Origin: JAAYLC01 sp035654795
GTDB lineage: Bacteria > Bacteroidota > Bacteroidia > Flavobacteriales > Flavobacteriaceae
DNA: 33,927 bases
Assembly (NCBI GenBank): GCA_035654795.1
Contig: DASRWC010000030.1
Location: 1-33,927, forward strand
Direction of reading: 5' to 3'
Shown here: piece after piece, positions 7,605-15,883 of the stretch
Layout: the number at the start of each line of letters is the position of its first letter
Numbering within the stretch: the first letter of the stretch is position 1
Notes under the pieces: generated by a model
Seen by the model: the letters and a program-made list of their open reading frames with translations, nothing else
Told to the model about the DNA's origin: nothing
Database searches by the model: none
Translations under genes and position numbers: made by a program

Positions 7605-7605
7605 G

Positions 7606-7652
7606 AATATGATTTAAATCATATTTTACTAATTTTCTATTTAAGACATTTG
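7606..7652 (+). promoter_or_regulatory. FNR/Crp-type box and -7 element of ric
   Basis: A perfect 20-bp palindrome (7606-7625) contains TGAT-TTAA-ATCA, centred at 7615.5. GACATTTG (7645-7652) resembles TAnnTTTG with one mismatch, and its last base is 36.5 bp from the box centre. This puts the box near -41.5 of a start site at about 7657, a class II activator position. No -33 TTG is needed. The same 36.5-bp distance occurs before ccoI and ccoS. Confidence 0.7.
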
Positions 7653-7661
7653 TGTCCGAAA
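7640..7661 (+). promoter_or_regulatory. Candidate repressor operator over the ric start site
   Basis: TTTAAGAC, 6 bases, then GTCCGAAA follow the TTTnnGAC-n6-GTCnnAAA architecture seen before the second Rrf2 gene. The site covers the -7 element and the predicted transcription start, where a bound repressor would block RNA polymerase. Combined with the FNR-type box upstream, it suggests dual control by low oxygen and an NO or Fe-S signal. Confidence 0.5.
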
Positions 7662-7690
7662 TAGATGTTACACCCATAAAGCAAAAAGAA

Positions 7691-8410
7691 ATGGAAGCAT
7701 TACAAGAAAGAACAGTAGCCGATGTGGTTACCGAAAATATTAAAGCCGCACACGTTTTCAAAAAATATGGAATCGATTTTTGCTGTGGCGGGGGAGTGAG
7801 TATTAAAAGAGCTTGTGAAAAAGCCAATGTAGATCCTGCTATTCTGGAAGCGGAACTTTTGAATCTACAAAATGTTCAAGACCGAGCAACAAATTACAAT
7901 GCTTGGCAACTTGATTTTCTGGCAGATCATATTGTGAATGTACACCACAGTTATGTAGAAGAAAGCAGTCCACTTTTACTTCAGTATGCCAAACGTGTGA
8001 ACCATGTTCATGGTCATCATTATACAGAACTTGCGGAAATTGAAAGATTGGTCATTGAAGTAGTTCAAGAAATGGCTGCTCATCAACGCAAGGAAGAATT
8101 AATTCTTTTCCCTTTCATCAAACGATTGGTAAAGGCAGAGAAAGAAAATTCTGAAAAGCCACAAAGCCACTTCGGAAGTGTTGAGAACCCAATAAAAATG
8201 ATGGAGGCAGATCATGATGACGCGGGCGAACTAATGAGGAAAATTTCTGAATTGAGCAACGGTTTTACTCCTCCCCAGGGCGCTTGTAATACTTATAGAG
8301 CATTCTTCTCTAAATTAGAAGAATTTGAAGAAGATCTTCACCATCATATTCATTTGGAAAATAACATCTTATTTCCAAAAGCTCTAAAGCTTGAGAGAAG
8401 TTTATCATAG
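7691..8410 (+). CDS. ric: Iron-sulfur cluster repair di-iron protein Ric (YtfE/ScdA)
   Basis: A 239-residue protein with the N-terminal ScdA domain motif GIDFCCGGG (28-35) and a C-terminal hemerythrin-like di-iron domain (His at 85/86, 105, 131, 175, 217-221; Glu at 135 and 223). The family repairs Fe-S clusters damaged by NO or peroxide and may release iron or process NO. A GTG at 7652 would add 13 residues but lies in the predicted -7 element and upstream of the predicted start site, so the ATG at 7691 is preferred. A terminator-like hairpin follows the gene. Confidence 0.9.
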   Translation: MEALQERTVADVVTENIKAAHVFKKYGIDFCCGGGVSIKRACEKANVDPAILEAELLNLQNVQDRATNYNAWQLDFLADHIVNVHHSYVEESSPLLLQYAKRVNHVHGHHYTELAEIERLVIEVVQEMAAHQRKEELILFPFIKRLVKAEKENSEKPQSHFGSVENPIKMMEADHDDAGELMRKISELSNGFTPPQGACNTYRAFFSKLEEFEEDLHHHIHLENNILFPKALKLERSLS

Positions 8411-8460
8411 GTAAAAGTTGTTGTATAGATTTTTTTGATTGATTTTTTGATTTGTTTTGG

Positions 8461-8518
8461 CAGCTCGGGAGGAACACGAAGAAAATTCGAGGTTTATCCC
8501 GAGCTGTTTTTTATTTTT
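8461..8518 (+). terminator. Rho-independent terminator after ric
   Basis: A perfect 10-bp GC-rich stem (CAGCTCGGGA at 8461-8470, TCCCGAGCTG at 8497-8506) with a 26-base loop is followed by a T-rich tract (8507-8518). It separates ric from the next gene. The long loop is unusual. A TAnnTTTG match at 8512-8519 falls within the tract and is probably chance. Confidence 0.65.
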
Positions 8519-8523
8519 GAGCG

Positions 8524-9744
8524 GTGATAGATTTACATAAACATATTCGCATTGCCATAGGTTACTTTCTAATGGTTGCATTGATGGGAGTCTTAATGCG
8601 ATTTTACGTGGTTTTCCCCCTTCCTTTCATTCATAAATATATGCTTCATGCACATTCACATGTAGCTATACTCGGATGGATTTATCTTGGTTTAACCACG
8701 CTTGTCTATCACGTTTTTTTGCGAGAGGCGCAACTATCAAAACGCTATAGAAGGATTTTTATATTCACCAACATCACCATCTTAGGGATGTTAGTTACTT
8801 TCCCCATACAAGGGTATGCTCTTTTTTCTATTATATTTTCAACACTTTTTTTGTTCGCATCCTACTGGTTTGCAGCCTTTGCTATAAACCATGTTCCTGA
8901 AAAATATAAAAACAGATTTTCTTGGAAATTGATAAAAACCGGAATCTGGTATTTGGTCATTTCTAGCATTGGACCCTGGGCAATTGGAGGTGTGATGGCT
9001 ACCTTGGGGCCGGAATCCATTTGGTACAAAACATCTATTTATTTTTATCTCCATTTTCAGTATAACGGATGGTTTATCCTCGCTCTTCTTGGTGTGTTTT
9101 TTTATATTATGGAAGAGCAGGGGATGCGTTTCAATCAGGCAAAACTCAAATCCTTATTCTTTACACTGAATTGTGGGATACTTCTTTCTTTCTTCTTATC
9201 GGCACTCTGGTTCAAACCTCCCGTAATCTTCTACATTCTCGGGGCGGTGGGTGCCACGGCACAATTACTTGCCTTCATTGAACTTTTTGAGATTTTAAAA
9301 CCCCATAAACAGAAATTGAAGAGCTTGTTTTCTGAGCGAGCCTTACTACTGATAGATATTGCGATAGTGCTGCTGGGGATTAAGTTATTTATGCAGTTAA
9401 TGTCGGCAATTCCTCATTATGCTGCCCTTGTAAATGCTTTGAAGGACTTCATTATTGGTTATTTACATATGGTTTTTTTGGGAATAATCATTCCATTGAT
9501 GTTGGTGCTGTTAAACTTTTTTAATCTAATTCGCCTCACAAAACGCTTTCTCAATTTGTTTATTTTCACCGTCGCTGCTACGGAAATTATCATTTTTTAT
9601 AAAGCTTTTGCGTTATGGCTGGGATGGCCATTCTTTGCTAAATATTATCTTCTTCTGGCAAGTGTAAGTGTCCTCTTTTTAGTAGCCATCGGAATGTTGT
9701 TTCAAGACAATATGAAACCGCTACACCAAGGAATTAAGAAGTAA
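8524..9744 (+). CDS. Polytopic membrane protein, degenerate heme-copper subunit I relative
   Basis: A 406-residue, roughly 12-helix membrane protein with a GTG start inside the first helix context. I see partial matches to the heme-copper subunit I frame of the CcoN encoded at 12540. Helix II has H42, H44 and H46 (LHAHSHVAILG), helix VI has FYLHFQYNGWF with H177, and helix X has DFIIGYLH aligned to DWIIAHVH. The low-spin heme His is kept (H315), but the high-spin heme His is Tyr (Y313) and the HH pair of helix VII is missing. It would then bind one low-spin heme and lack a catalytic centre. NnrS-like heme proteins are an alternative. Function unknown. Confidence 0.7.
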   Translation: MIDLHKHIRIAIGYFLMVALMGVLMRFYVVFPLPFIHKYMLHAHSHVAILGWIYLGLTTLVYHVFLREAQLSKRYRRIFIFTNITILGMLVTFPIQGYALFSIIFSTLFLFASYWFAAFAINHVPEKYKNRFSWKLIKTGIWYLVISSIGPWAIGGVMATLGPESIWYKTSIYFYLHFQYNGWFILALLGVFFYIMEEQGMRFNQAKLKSLFFTLNCGILLSFFLSALWFKPPVIFYILGAVGATAQLLAFIELFEILKPHKQKLKSLFSERALLLIDIAIVLLGIKLFMQLMSAIPHYAALVNALKDFIIGYLHMVFLGIIIPLMLVLLNFFNLIRLTKRFLNLFIFTVAATEIIIFYKAFALWLGWPFFAKYYLLLASVSVLFLVAIGMLFQDNMKPLHQGIKK

Positions 9745-9771
9745 TCCGCAAAAAATATTAGATATAAAATC

Positions 9772-9814
9772 TGATATTTGTCATATAGAATGTAACCTTA
9801 AATTTTGATATTTG
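9772..9814 (+). promoter_or_regulatory. FNR-type box and -7 element of ccoI
   Basis: TGAT-ATTT-GTCA (9772-9783, one base off the palindrome) is centred at 9777.5. GATATTTG (9807-9814) is the -7 element with one mismatch. The distance from centre to last -7 base is 36.5 bp, identical to ric and ccoS. Activation under low oxygen is the expected effect. Confidence 0.6.
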
Positions 9815-9848
9815 CGGCCATCCAAACAAACCCTATTTAGTTGAAAAT

Positions 9849-12251
9849 ATGATTAATTGCTTCCATTGTGGTGATCCATGTGAGGCGGTCGAGATAAAAC
9901 ATGAAGACAAGTCTTTTTGTTGTCAAGGATGCAAAACCGTTTTTGATATTCTTCACGAAAATGACCTGTCGTTTTATTATGATCTGCAAGCGAATCCGGG
10001 TATCTCTCCCCAGGAAGTGGAGGGGAAGTTTGATTTTTTGAATAATCAGGCCATTGTTGAAAAGCTTTTAGAATTTAATGACGGTGGCACTCAGGTAGTG
10101 TCTTTTCTTATTCCGGCCATACATTGTAGTAGCTGTATTTGGATACTTGAAAACCTCAACAAGTTATTTCCGGAAGTAAGAAGTTCGCAAGTAAATTTTC
10201 CCGAAAAAACAGTACGCATCACTTTAGCCGGGTCTGAAAAGTCTCTTAAAAATCTGGTTGTGCTATTAGCCCGTATCGGATACGAGCCCTATATCTCTTT
10301 GGAGGATTCAGACAAACAGGAAAAGAAAAAAGATAGAAGTCTAATCTATAAATTAGGCATTGCAGGCTTCGCTTTCGGAAATATTATGTTCCTGTCCTTG
10401 CCGGAGTATTTTGTGGATTATGATTTCTGGTTGGATCAATTCAAACCATTTTTTCGCTGGATCATGTTTGCCTTTTCGCTTCCGGTAGTTTTCTACTCTT
10501 CAAGCGGATATTTCATTTCGGCCTATAAAGGAATTCGATCGCGAATTTTAAATATAGATATTCCTATTGCAATCGGAATTGTGGCACTCTTCGTAAGAAG
10601 TACCCTCGACATTGTGATGGATTGGGGAACCGGTTTTTTTGACAGTCTTGCGGGATTATTGTTTTTCCTTCTTCTAGGAAAATTCTTCCAACAAAAAACC
10701 TATGCCTATTTATCTTTCGAAAGAGATTACAAATCATATTTTCCTATTGCCGTCACGCGTCTTTTGAAAAATGAATACGGAGAAGCGATAGAAGAACAGG
10801 TGGAGGTTTACGAAGTCCGGAAAGGAGATAGACTGCTGATCAGAAATAATGAAATACTTCCTGTAGATGCAATCTTGATGAGAGGAAAAGCCTTGATTGA
10901 TTATAGTTTTGTTACGGGAGAAGCAGAGCCTATAGCCAAGAAAAGTGGAGACAGGCTGTTTGCCGGAGGAAAACAACAGGCCGGAATTATGGAAATTGAA
11001 GTGCTGAAGCCGGTATCACAAAGTTATTTAACCCAACTTTGGAGTAACGATGTTTTTCAAAAAGATCAAGAAAGTTTTTTCCAATCTATAACTGATGGCA
11101 TAAGTAAACGATTTACAATTGTTCTGCTCACCATCGCTTTTGTTTCTACTTTGATTTGGATGTTTATTGATTCCTCCAAAGCTTTTGAGGTATTTACAGC
11201 CATCCTTATTGTGGCTTGTCCTTGTGCTATAGCATTGGCGGCGCCTTTTACTCTTGGAAATTTACTCCGTATTTATGGAAGAGAAAAACTGTATTTGAAA
11301 GAAGCTTCCGTGATTGAGCAAATGGCTAAGGTGGACACGGTGGTTTTTGACAAAACGGGAACCTTAACAACCAATCAAAAAAATGTAATTACCTATGAAG
11401 GATTGGAATTGACCTCTGAAGAACAGGAAATATTGACCGGAACCCTTCGAGCGTCAAACCATCCACTGAGTCGTGCGCTGTACAGAATGCTATCTAAACA
11501 CAACATACAAACTCCTGATGAATTTGAAGAAGAAGTGGGTAAAGGAATTAAGGCAAAATTTAACGGGCGTTCCATCCGTGTAGGTTCTTATGATTTTGTC
11601 GGTAGTGAAGAGCGTATGGAAATTATACCTGAAAATCAATCCATAAATCGTACCGAAGTTCATATCAGTACTAATGAGAAATATAAGGGATGCTACGTTT
11701 TCAATAACGAATATCGAAAAGGTGTAAGTGAGGTTTTTGAGTCATTGCAGTCAAAGGAACTTGTTGTTCTTTCGGGAGATAATGACGGAGAGCGGGAACA
11801 TTTGGAGAAATTACTACCGGCCGGGACGTCGATGTATTTTAACCAGAAACCCGATGACAAACTTAATTTTATTAAAAAACTTCAGAAAGACGGAAGAACC
11901 GTTATGATGATTGGAGACGGATTGAATGATGCGGGTGCGCTGAAACAAAGTAACGTCGGAATCGCAGTGGCCGAGAATACGAATGTGTTTACACCTGCCT
12001 GTGACGGTATTATGGAAGCATCACGTTTTAATAAACTTCCGGAATATTTAAATCTGGCAAAACAAGGGAAGAAGATCATTACGTGGGCATTTCTGTTCTC
12101 ACTTTTCTATAATATAATTGGATTGAGTTTTGCGACCACCGGACATTTAAAGCCGGTGGTGGCGGCTATTCTGATGCCTTTGAGTTCTATTAGTATTGTG
12201 GTTTTTACAACAGTAATGACCTCAAGAGCGGGAAGAAAACTTAGAGGTTAA
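9849..12251 (+). CDS. ccoI: Copper-transporting P1B-type ATPase CcoI/FixI
   Basis: An 800-residue P-type ATPase. It has a Cys-rich N-terminus (CFHC at 4-7, CCQGC at 24-28), a metal-binding domain with CSSC (93-96), the actuator TGE (356-358), the ion-path CPC (457-459), the phosphorylation site DKTGT (501-505), the nucleotide-domain HP motif (SNHPLS, 536-541) and GDGLNDA (689-695). The Cys-rich N-terminus and the adjacent cco genes identify the CcoI branch, which exports Cu(I) for assembly of the cbb3 copper centre rather than for resistance. Length is normal. An FNR-type box precedes it. Confidence 0.95.
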   Translation: MINCFHCGDPCEAVEIKHEDKSFCCQGCKTVFDILHENDLSFYYDLQANPGISPQEVEGKFDFLNNQAIVEKLLEFNDGGTQVVSFLIPAIHCSSCIWILENLNKLFPEVRSSQVNFPEKTVRITLAGSEKSLKNLVVLLARIGYEPYISLEDSDKQEKKKDRSLIYKLGIAGFAFGNIMFLSLPEYFVDYDFWLDQFKPFFRWIMFAFSLPVVFYSSSGYFISAYKGIRSRILNIDIPIAIGIVALFVRSTLDIVMDWGTGFFDSLAGLLFFLLLGKFFQQKTYAYLSFERDYKSYFPIAVTRLLKNEYGEAIEEQVEVYEVRKGDRLLIRNNEILPVDAILMRGKALIDYSFVTGEAEPIAKKSGDRLFAGGKQQAGIMEIEVLKPVSQSYLTQLWSNDVFQKDQESFFQSITDGISKRFTIVLLTIAFVSTLIWMFIDSSKAFEVFTAILIVACPCAIALAAPFTLGNLLRIYGREKLYLKEASVIEQMAKVDTVVFDKTGTLTTNQKNVITYEGLELTSEEQEILTGTLRASNHPLSRALYRMLSKHNIQTPDEFEEEVGKGIKAKFNGRSIRVGSYDFVGSEERMEIIPENQSINRTEVHISTNEKYKGCYVFNNEYRKGVSEVFESLQSKELVVLSGDNDGEREHLEKLLPAGTSMYFNQKPDDKLNFIKKLQKDGRTVMMIGDGLNDAGALKQSNVGIAVAENTNVFTPACDGIMEASRFNKLPEYLNLAKQGKKIITWAFLFSLFYNIIGLSFATTGHLKPVVAAILMPLSSISIVVFTTVMTSRAGRKLRG

Positions 12252-12263
12252 ATTTATGAAAGG

Positions 12264-12306
12264 TGATAAAAATCATATATATAAGACTTTGACAAATATA
12301 TTTTTG
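12264..12306 (+). promoter_or_regulatory. FNR-type box and -7 element of the ccoS-ccoNOQP operon
   Basis: A perfect TGAT-AAAA-ATCA (12264-12275) is centred at 12269.5 and TATTTTTG (12299-12306) is a perfect -7 element, again 36.5 bp apart. No TTG is found at the -33 position, as expected for an activator-dependent class II promoter. It should drive the oxidase structural genes at low oxygen. Confidence 0.75.
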
Positions 12307-12324
12307 AATCCATAAATTAAGAGA

Positions 12325-12534
12325 ATGACTGTTATTTATATGTTGTTGGCAATTAGCGTTTTAGTGGCTATTTTCTTTTTTGTTGCCTTTATTATTTCCG
12401 TACGGAGCGGTCAATTTGATGACACCTACACCCCTTCGGTTCGTATGCTTTTTGAAGATGAACTTGTGAAAGAAGCTACGAATTCCCATAAAAATAAGAT
12501 CAAAACCACAAATCAGACTATCAAAACAAATTAA
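12325..12534 (+). CDS. ccoS: cbb3 oxidase maturation protein CcoS
   Basis: A 69-residue single-helix membrane protein (helix about 3-27) followed by the CcoS hallmark: a short linker, SGQFDD and a polar tail. CcoS is needed to insert cofactors, heme and copper, into CcoN. It is first in the oxidase transcript and lies 5 bp before ccoNO, typical for Bacteroidota. Identification rests on the motif and context. Confidence 0.9.
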   Translation: MTVIYMLLAISVLVAIFFFVAFIISVRSGQFDDTYTPSVRMLFEDELVKEATNSHKNKIKTTNQTIKTN

Positions 12535-12539
12535 TCATT

Positions 12540-14741
12540 ATGCAGACAGAGCAGTTTTATTACGACAATAAGATTGTCAGAAAGTTCGTTAATGCCACAA
12601 TTTTCTGGGGAATTATTGGAATGGCGGTAGGGCTTTTACTTGCCTTTCTTTTCTTATTCCCGAACATGACGGAAGACATCCCTTGGTTGAGCTTTGGAAG
12701 ATTACGTCCACTTCACACCAATGCGGTAATTTTTGCATTTGTGGGGAACGCAATATTTGCAGGGGTTTATTATTCTTCGCAGCGACTTCTTAAAGCCAGA
12801 ATGTGGAGTGACTTTCTGAGTAACTTAAATTTTTGGGGTTGGCAAGCTATAATTGTAGCAGCGGCCATTACTCTTCCTTTAGGTTACACCACCACAAAAG
12901 AATATGCAGAACTTGAATGGCCAATAGATATTGCGATTGCTATAGTCTGGGTTGCATTTGGGATTAACCTTATTATGACGATGATTAAAAGACGTCAACG
13001 TCATCTTTATGTAGCATTGTGGTTTTATCTTGGAACATTTGTTACAGTTGCAGTATTGCATATTGTAAACAGTATTGAGATTCCTGTCAGTGCATTAAAA
13101 AGTTATTCTGCCTACTCAGGAGTTCAGGATGCTTTGGTGCAATGGTGGTATGGACATAACGCGGTTGCCTTCTTCCTTACCACACCGTTTCTGGGATTAA
13201 TGTATTATTTTGTTCCGAAGGCGGCTAACAGACCTGTTTATTCCTATCGTCTTTCAATTATTCACTTCTGGTCTCTAATTTTTATTTATATCTGGGCCGG
13301 ACCGCACCACTTGCTATATACAGCCCTGCCAGAATGGGCACAAAACCTTGGGGTGGCTTTCTCTGTGATGCTGATTGCACCTTCTTGGGGAGGGATGATT
13401 AACGGATTATTGACCCTGCGTGGAGCTTGGGACAAAGTGAGAGTAGATCCTGTGTTGAAATTCTTCGTTGTGGCTATCACCGGATATGGAATGGCAACTT
13501 TTGAGGGCCCGATGCTGTCTTTGAAAAACGTAAACGCGATTGCACACTATACCGACTGGATTATTGCGCACGTACACGTGGGAGCTTTGGCTTGGAACGG
13601 ATTCCTGACATTCGGGATGATTTACTGGCTGGTTCCGCGTTTGTTTAAAACTCAGTTATTCTCTGTCCGGCTTGCCAACCTACACTTCTGGCTCGGAACT
13701 TTGGGGATCATTATTTATGCTCTTCCATTGTACGTCGCCGGATTTACTCAGGCTTCTATGTGGAATCAGTTTGACCCCGATGGGAAACTGACCTACGGAA
13801 ACTTTTTGGAGACCGTTACTCAAATTATCCCGATGTATGCGATGAGAGCCATTGGAGGAACTCTTTACATCGTTGGAGCTTGTGTGGCGCTTTACAACGT
13901 TTATATGACCTCAAGAAGAGGAAGCAAAGTAACCGATGAACTTGCAGAGGCTGCACCACTTACTCCGGTGACCAAAAAACAGACTGCAGGTGAAGGATGG
14001 CACTCGTGGCTGGAGAGAAGACCGGTTAAACTTACCGTCTATGCTACTATCGCTATTTTGATTGGAGGAATGGTACAGATTATTCCGTCTCTTTTAGTAG
14101 ATGATTACGTGCCACGAATCGCCAGCGTGAAACCATACACTCCATTAGAGTTAGAAGGAAGAGATCTTTACATCCGTGAAGGTTGTGTTTCTTGCCACTC
14201 TCAGATGGTGAGACCTTTTAGAAGTGAGGTGGCACGATATGGCGAGTATTCAAAATCAGGTGAATATGTTTATGACCACCCATTTTTATGGGGAAGTAAA
14301 CGAACCGGACCCGATTTGCACCGTGTGGGAGGAAAATACTCAGACAACTGGCATTTCAACCATATGTATGACCCACAGAGTACTTCATCAGGATCTATTA
14401 TGCCTTCCTATCGTTGGTTAATTTCCTCTGCCTTAGATAAGAGTTATACAGAAAAGAAGATGCGTGCCCTCACAAAAGTGGGAGTTCCTTACACCGATGA
14501 AGAAATAGCCAATGCACAACAGTCTATGGCAGAACAAGGTGCACGGATTGAAAAGAATTTATATAACGATCCTGACTTCGTAAGCACTTATGAAGCCGAT
14601 AAAAAGTATGCTCAAGAAAACGGACTTGATTTCGTAGAGATGAGAGACCGTGAGATTGTAGCGATGATTGCCTATCTGCAAAGATTAGGTACCGACATTA
14701 AAGTTGAGAATGTAGAAAATGCTTCGGCACAAAACGATTAA
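12540..14741 (+). CDS. ccoN: cbb3 cytochrome c oxidase, fused CcoN-CcoO subunit
   Basis: A 733-residue fusion of catalytic CcoN (about 1-460) and monohaem CcoO (about 495-733), an arrangement known in Bacteroidota. CcoN ligands: H59 (low-spin heme), H206, H256 and H257 (CuB), cross-linked Y250, H344 (high-spin heme), H346 (low-spin heme) and active-site E322. CcoO has CVSCH (549-553) and axial Met at 621 (MPSYRW). All catalytic residues are present, so this is an active low-oxygen terminal oxidase. It is a useful internal reference for the divergent subunit at 1032. Confidence 0.97.
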   Translation: MQTEQFYYDNKIVRKFVNATIFWGIIGMAVGLLLAFLFLFPNMTEDIPWLSFGRLRPLHTNAVIFAFVGNAIFAGVYYSSQRLLKARMWSDFLSNLNFWGWQAIIVAAAITLPLGYTTTKEYAELEWPIDIAIAIVWVAFGINLIMTMIKRRQRHLYVALWFYLGTFVTVAVLHIVNSIEIPVSALKSYSAYSGVQDALVQWWYGHNAVAFFLTTPFLGLMYYFVPKAANRPVYSYRLSIIHFWSLIFIYIWAGPHHLLYTALPEWAQNLGVAFSVMLIAPSWGGMINGLLTLRGAWDKVRVDPVLKFFVVAITGYGMATFEGPMLSLKNVNAIAHYTDWIIAHVHVGALAWNGFLTFGMIYWLVPRLFKTQLFSVRLANLHFWLGTLGIIIYALPLYVAGFTQASMWNQFDPDGKLTYGNFLETVTQIIPMYAMRAIGGTLYIVGACVALYNVYMTSRRGSKVTDELAEAAPLTPVTKKQTAGEGWHSWLERRPVKLTVYATIAILIGGMVQIIPSLLVDDYVPRIASVKPYTPLELEGRDLYIREGCVSCHSQMVRPFRSEVARYGEYSKSGEYVYDHPFLWGSKRTGPDLHRVGGKYSDNWHFNHMYDPQSTSSGSIMPSYRWLISSALDKSYTEKKMRALTKVGVPYTDEEIANAQQSMAEQGARIEKNLYNDPDFVSTYEADKKYAQENGLDFVEMRDREIVAMIAYLQRLGTDIKVENVENASAQND

Positions 14742-14743
14742 TT

Positions 14744-14935
14744 ATGCTAAAGTTTGTAAAAGGCAATTTAGAGAATATCGATAATGTGGAGGTGTATCCT
14801 ATAATATCGTTGCTTATTTTCTTCATCTTCTTCGTCGCCCTTTTCTATTGGGTAGCGACGGCAAAAAAAGAACACATCAAGGAAGTAAGTTACCTTCCGT
14901 TAGAAAATAATAACGAAAACGAAGAACAAATATGA
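14744..14935 (+). CDS. ccoQ: CcoQ-like small subunit of cbb3 oxidase
   Basis: A 63-residue protein with one membrane helix (about 20-39) and an acidic tail rich in Asn and Glu. It lies 2 bp after ccoNO and overlaps ccoP by ATGA. Size, position and topology match CcoQ, which stabilises the complex; sequence conservation in this family is low, so the call depends mostly on context. Confidence 0.8.
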   Translation: MLKFVKGNLENIDNVEVYPIISLLIFFIFFVALFYWVATAKKEHIKEVSYLPLENNNENEEQI

Positions 14936-15819
14936 CAAATTTAGTTGCGGTCCTAAGAATAATAGCCTACCTGGTGTTTTCATTTTTCGTTCTGGAACTT
15001 GCCATTCCTACAGAAGGTTCATTGGCAATTGAGGAACATCCGGTATTGTGGGCAGTTTTAACGGTTATCCTCTTTTTTGCGATCGTCTTTGAAATCATTG
15101 TTGAGGCCATTAAGAGAGTATTAGTCAGATCTCTGGAAAATGGGACAAGGGCAAGATATTATGCCATGGAAGCAATGCGTGAAGAAGGCAGAAGAAATTG
15201 GTTAAAGAGATTAATGGGTTCAAAACCTTTGACCAAAGAACAAGAAATTGTGCTGGATCATGAATATGACGGTATTCGGGAATTAGATAATATTCTTCCT
15301 CCTTGGTGGGTATATTTATTTTGGGGAACTATCATTTTCGCAGTGATCTATCTGGTGAGATACGAAGTAATGGGAGGTGCCAATCAATACCAGGAATTGG
15401 AACAGGAGCTCATAGTAGCAGAACAACAAATTGCCGAGTATAAGAAGAATAACCAAGACCTTATAGACGCAGATAATGTAGTGCTATTAACTGACGCTTC
15501 TGATCTTTCGGCAGGAAAATCCATCTATGTAGAGAACTGTGTAGCTTGTCATAAAGACTCTGGAGGTGGAGGTATTGGACCAAATTTAACCGATGATTAT
15601 TGGATTTTAGGAGGTGGAATTAAAAACATCTACCATACCATCAGTGAAGGAGGTAGACCGGGCAAGGGAATGATTGCTTGGAAATCTGAGTTAAAACCTG
15701 TAGAAATGGCTCAGGTTGCAAGTTATGTTATGTCTCTGCATGGATCTAATCCGGCAGACGGAAAGGAACCCGAAGGAGATCTTTGGACTGATGAGAGTGC
15801 TGAAGCTCAAATAGAATAA
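14932..15819 (+). CDS. ccoP: cbb3 oxidase subunit CcoP, monohaem
   Basis: A 295-residue subunit with N-terminal helices (about 8-25 and 38-60), the CcoP hallmark HEYDGIRELDN followed by PPWW and a third helix (110-145), a coiled segment and one cytochrome c domain: CVACH at 203-207 with axial Met about 247. Proteobacterial CcoP carries two hemes and has no helix pair at the N-terminus; the extra helices and single heme are the Bacteroidota form. It overlaps ccoQ and is followed by a terminator. Confidence 0.95.
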   Translation: MTNLVAVLRIIAYLVFSFFVLELAIPTEGSLAIEEHPVLWAVLTVILFFAIVFEIIVEAIKRVLVRSLENGTRARYYAMEAMREEGRRNWLKRLMGSKPLTKEQEIVLDHEYDGIRELDNILPPWWVYLFWGTIIFAVIYLVRYEVMGGANQYQELEQELIVAEQQIAEYKKNNQDLIDADNVVLLTDASDLSAGKSIYVENCVACHKDSGGGGIGPNLTDDYWILGGGIKNIYHTISEGGRPGKGMIAWKSELKPVEMAQVASYVMSLHGSNPADGKEPEGDLWTDESAEAQIE

Positions 15820-15827
15820 TTTCAAAG

Positions 15828-15858
15828 ACCGGGGCTTGCCCCGGTTTGTTCTTTAAAC
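15828..15858 (+). terminator. Rho-independent terminator after ccoP
   Basis: ACCGGGGC and GCCCCGGT (15828-15835 and 15838-15845) form a GC-rich hairpin with a tight loop, followed by a modest T-rich stretch (TTGTTCTTT). It ends or attenuates the structural operon before ccoG. Confidence 0.7.
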
Positions 15859-15883
15859 TGAACAAAAAAATAAAAATCAAGTT

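Noticed and set aside
7606..7625. Palindrome as a terminator of the hemerythrin gene
   Set aside because: The stem is AT-rich with no loop or T-tract, while it contains an FNR-type box at the class II position for ric.
7652..7690. GTG start for ric, adding 13 residues
   Set aside because: It lies inside the -7 element and upstream of the predicted transcription start; the ATG at 7691 fits the family N-terminus better.
8512..8519. TATTTTTG as a promoter for the gene at 8524
   Set aside because: It is within the T-tract of a terminator and too close to the GTG start; no -33 element is seen.
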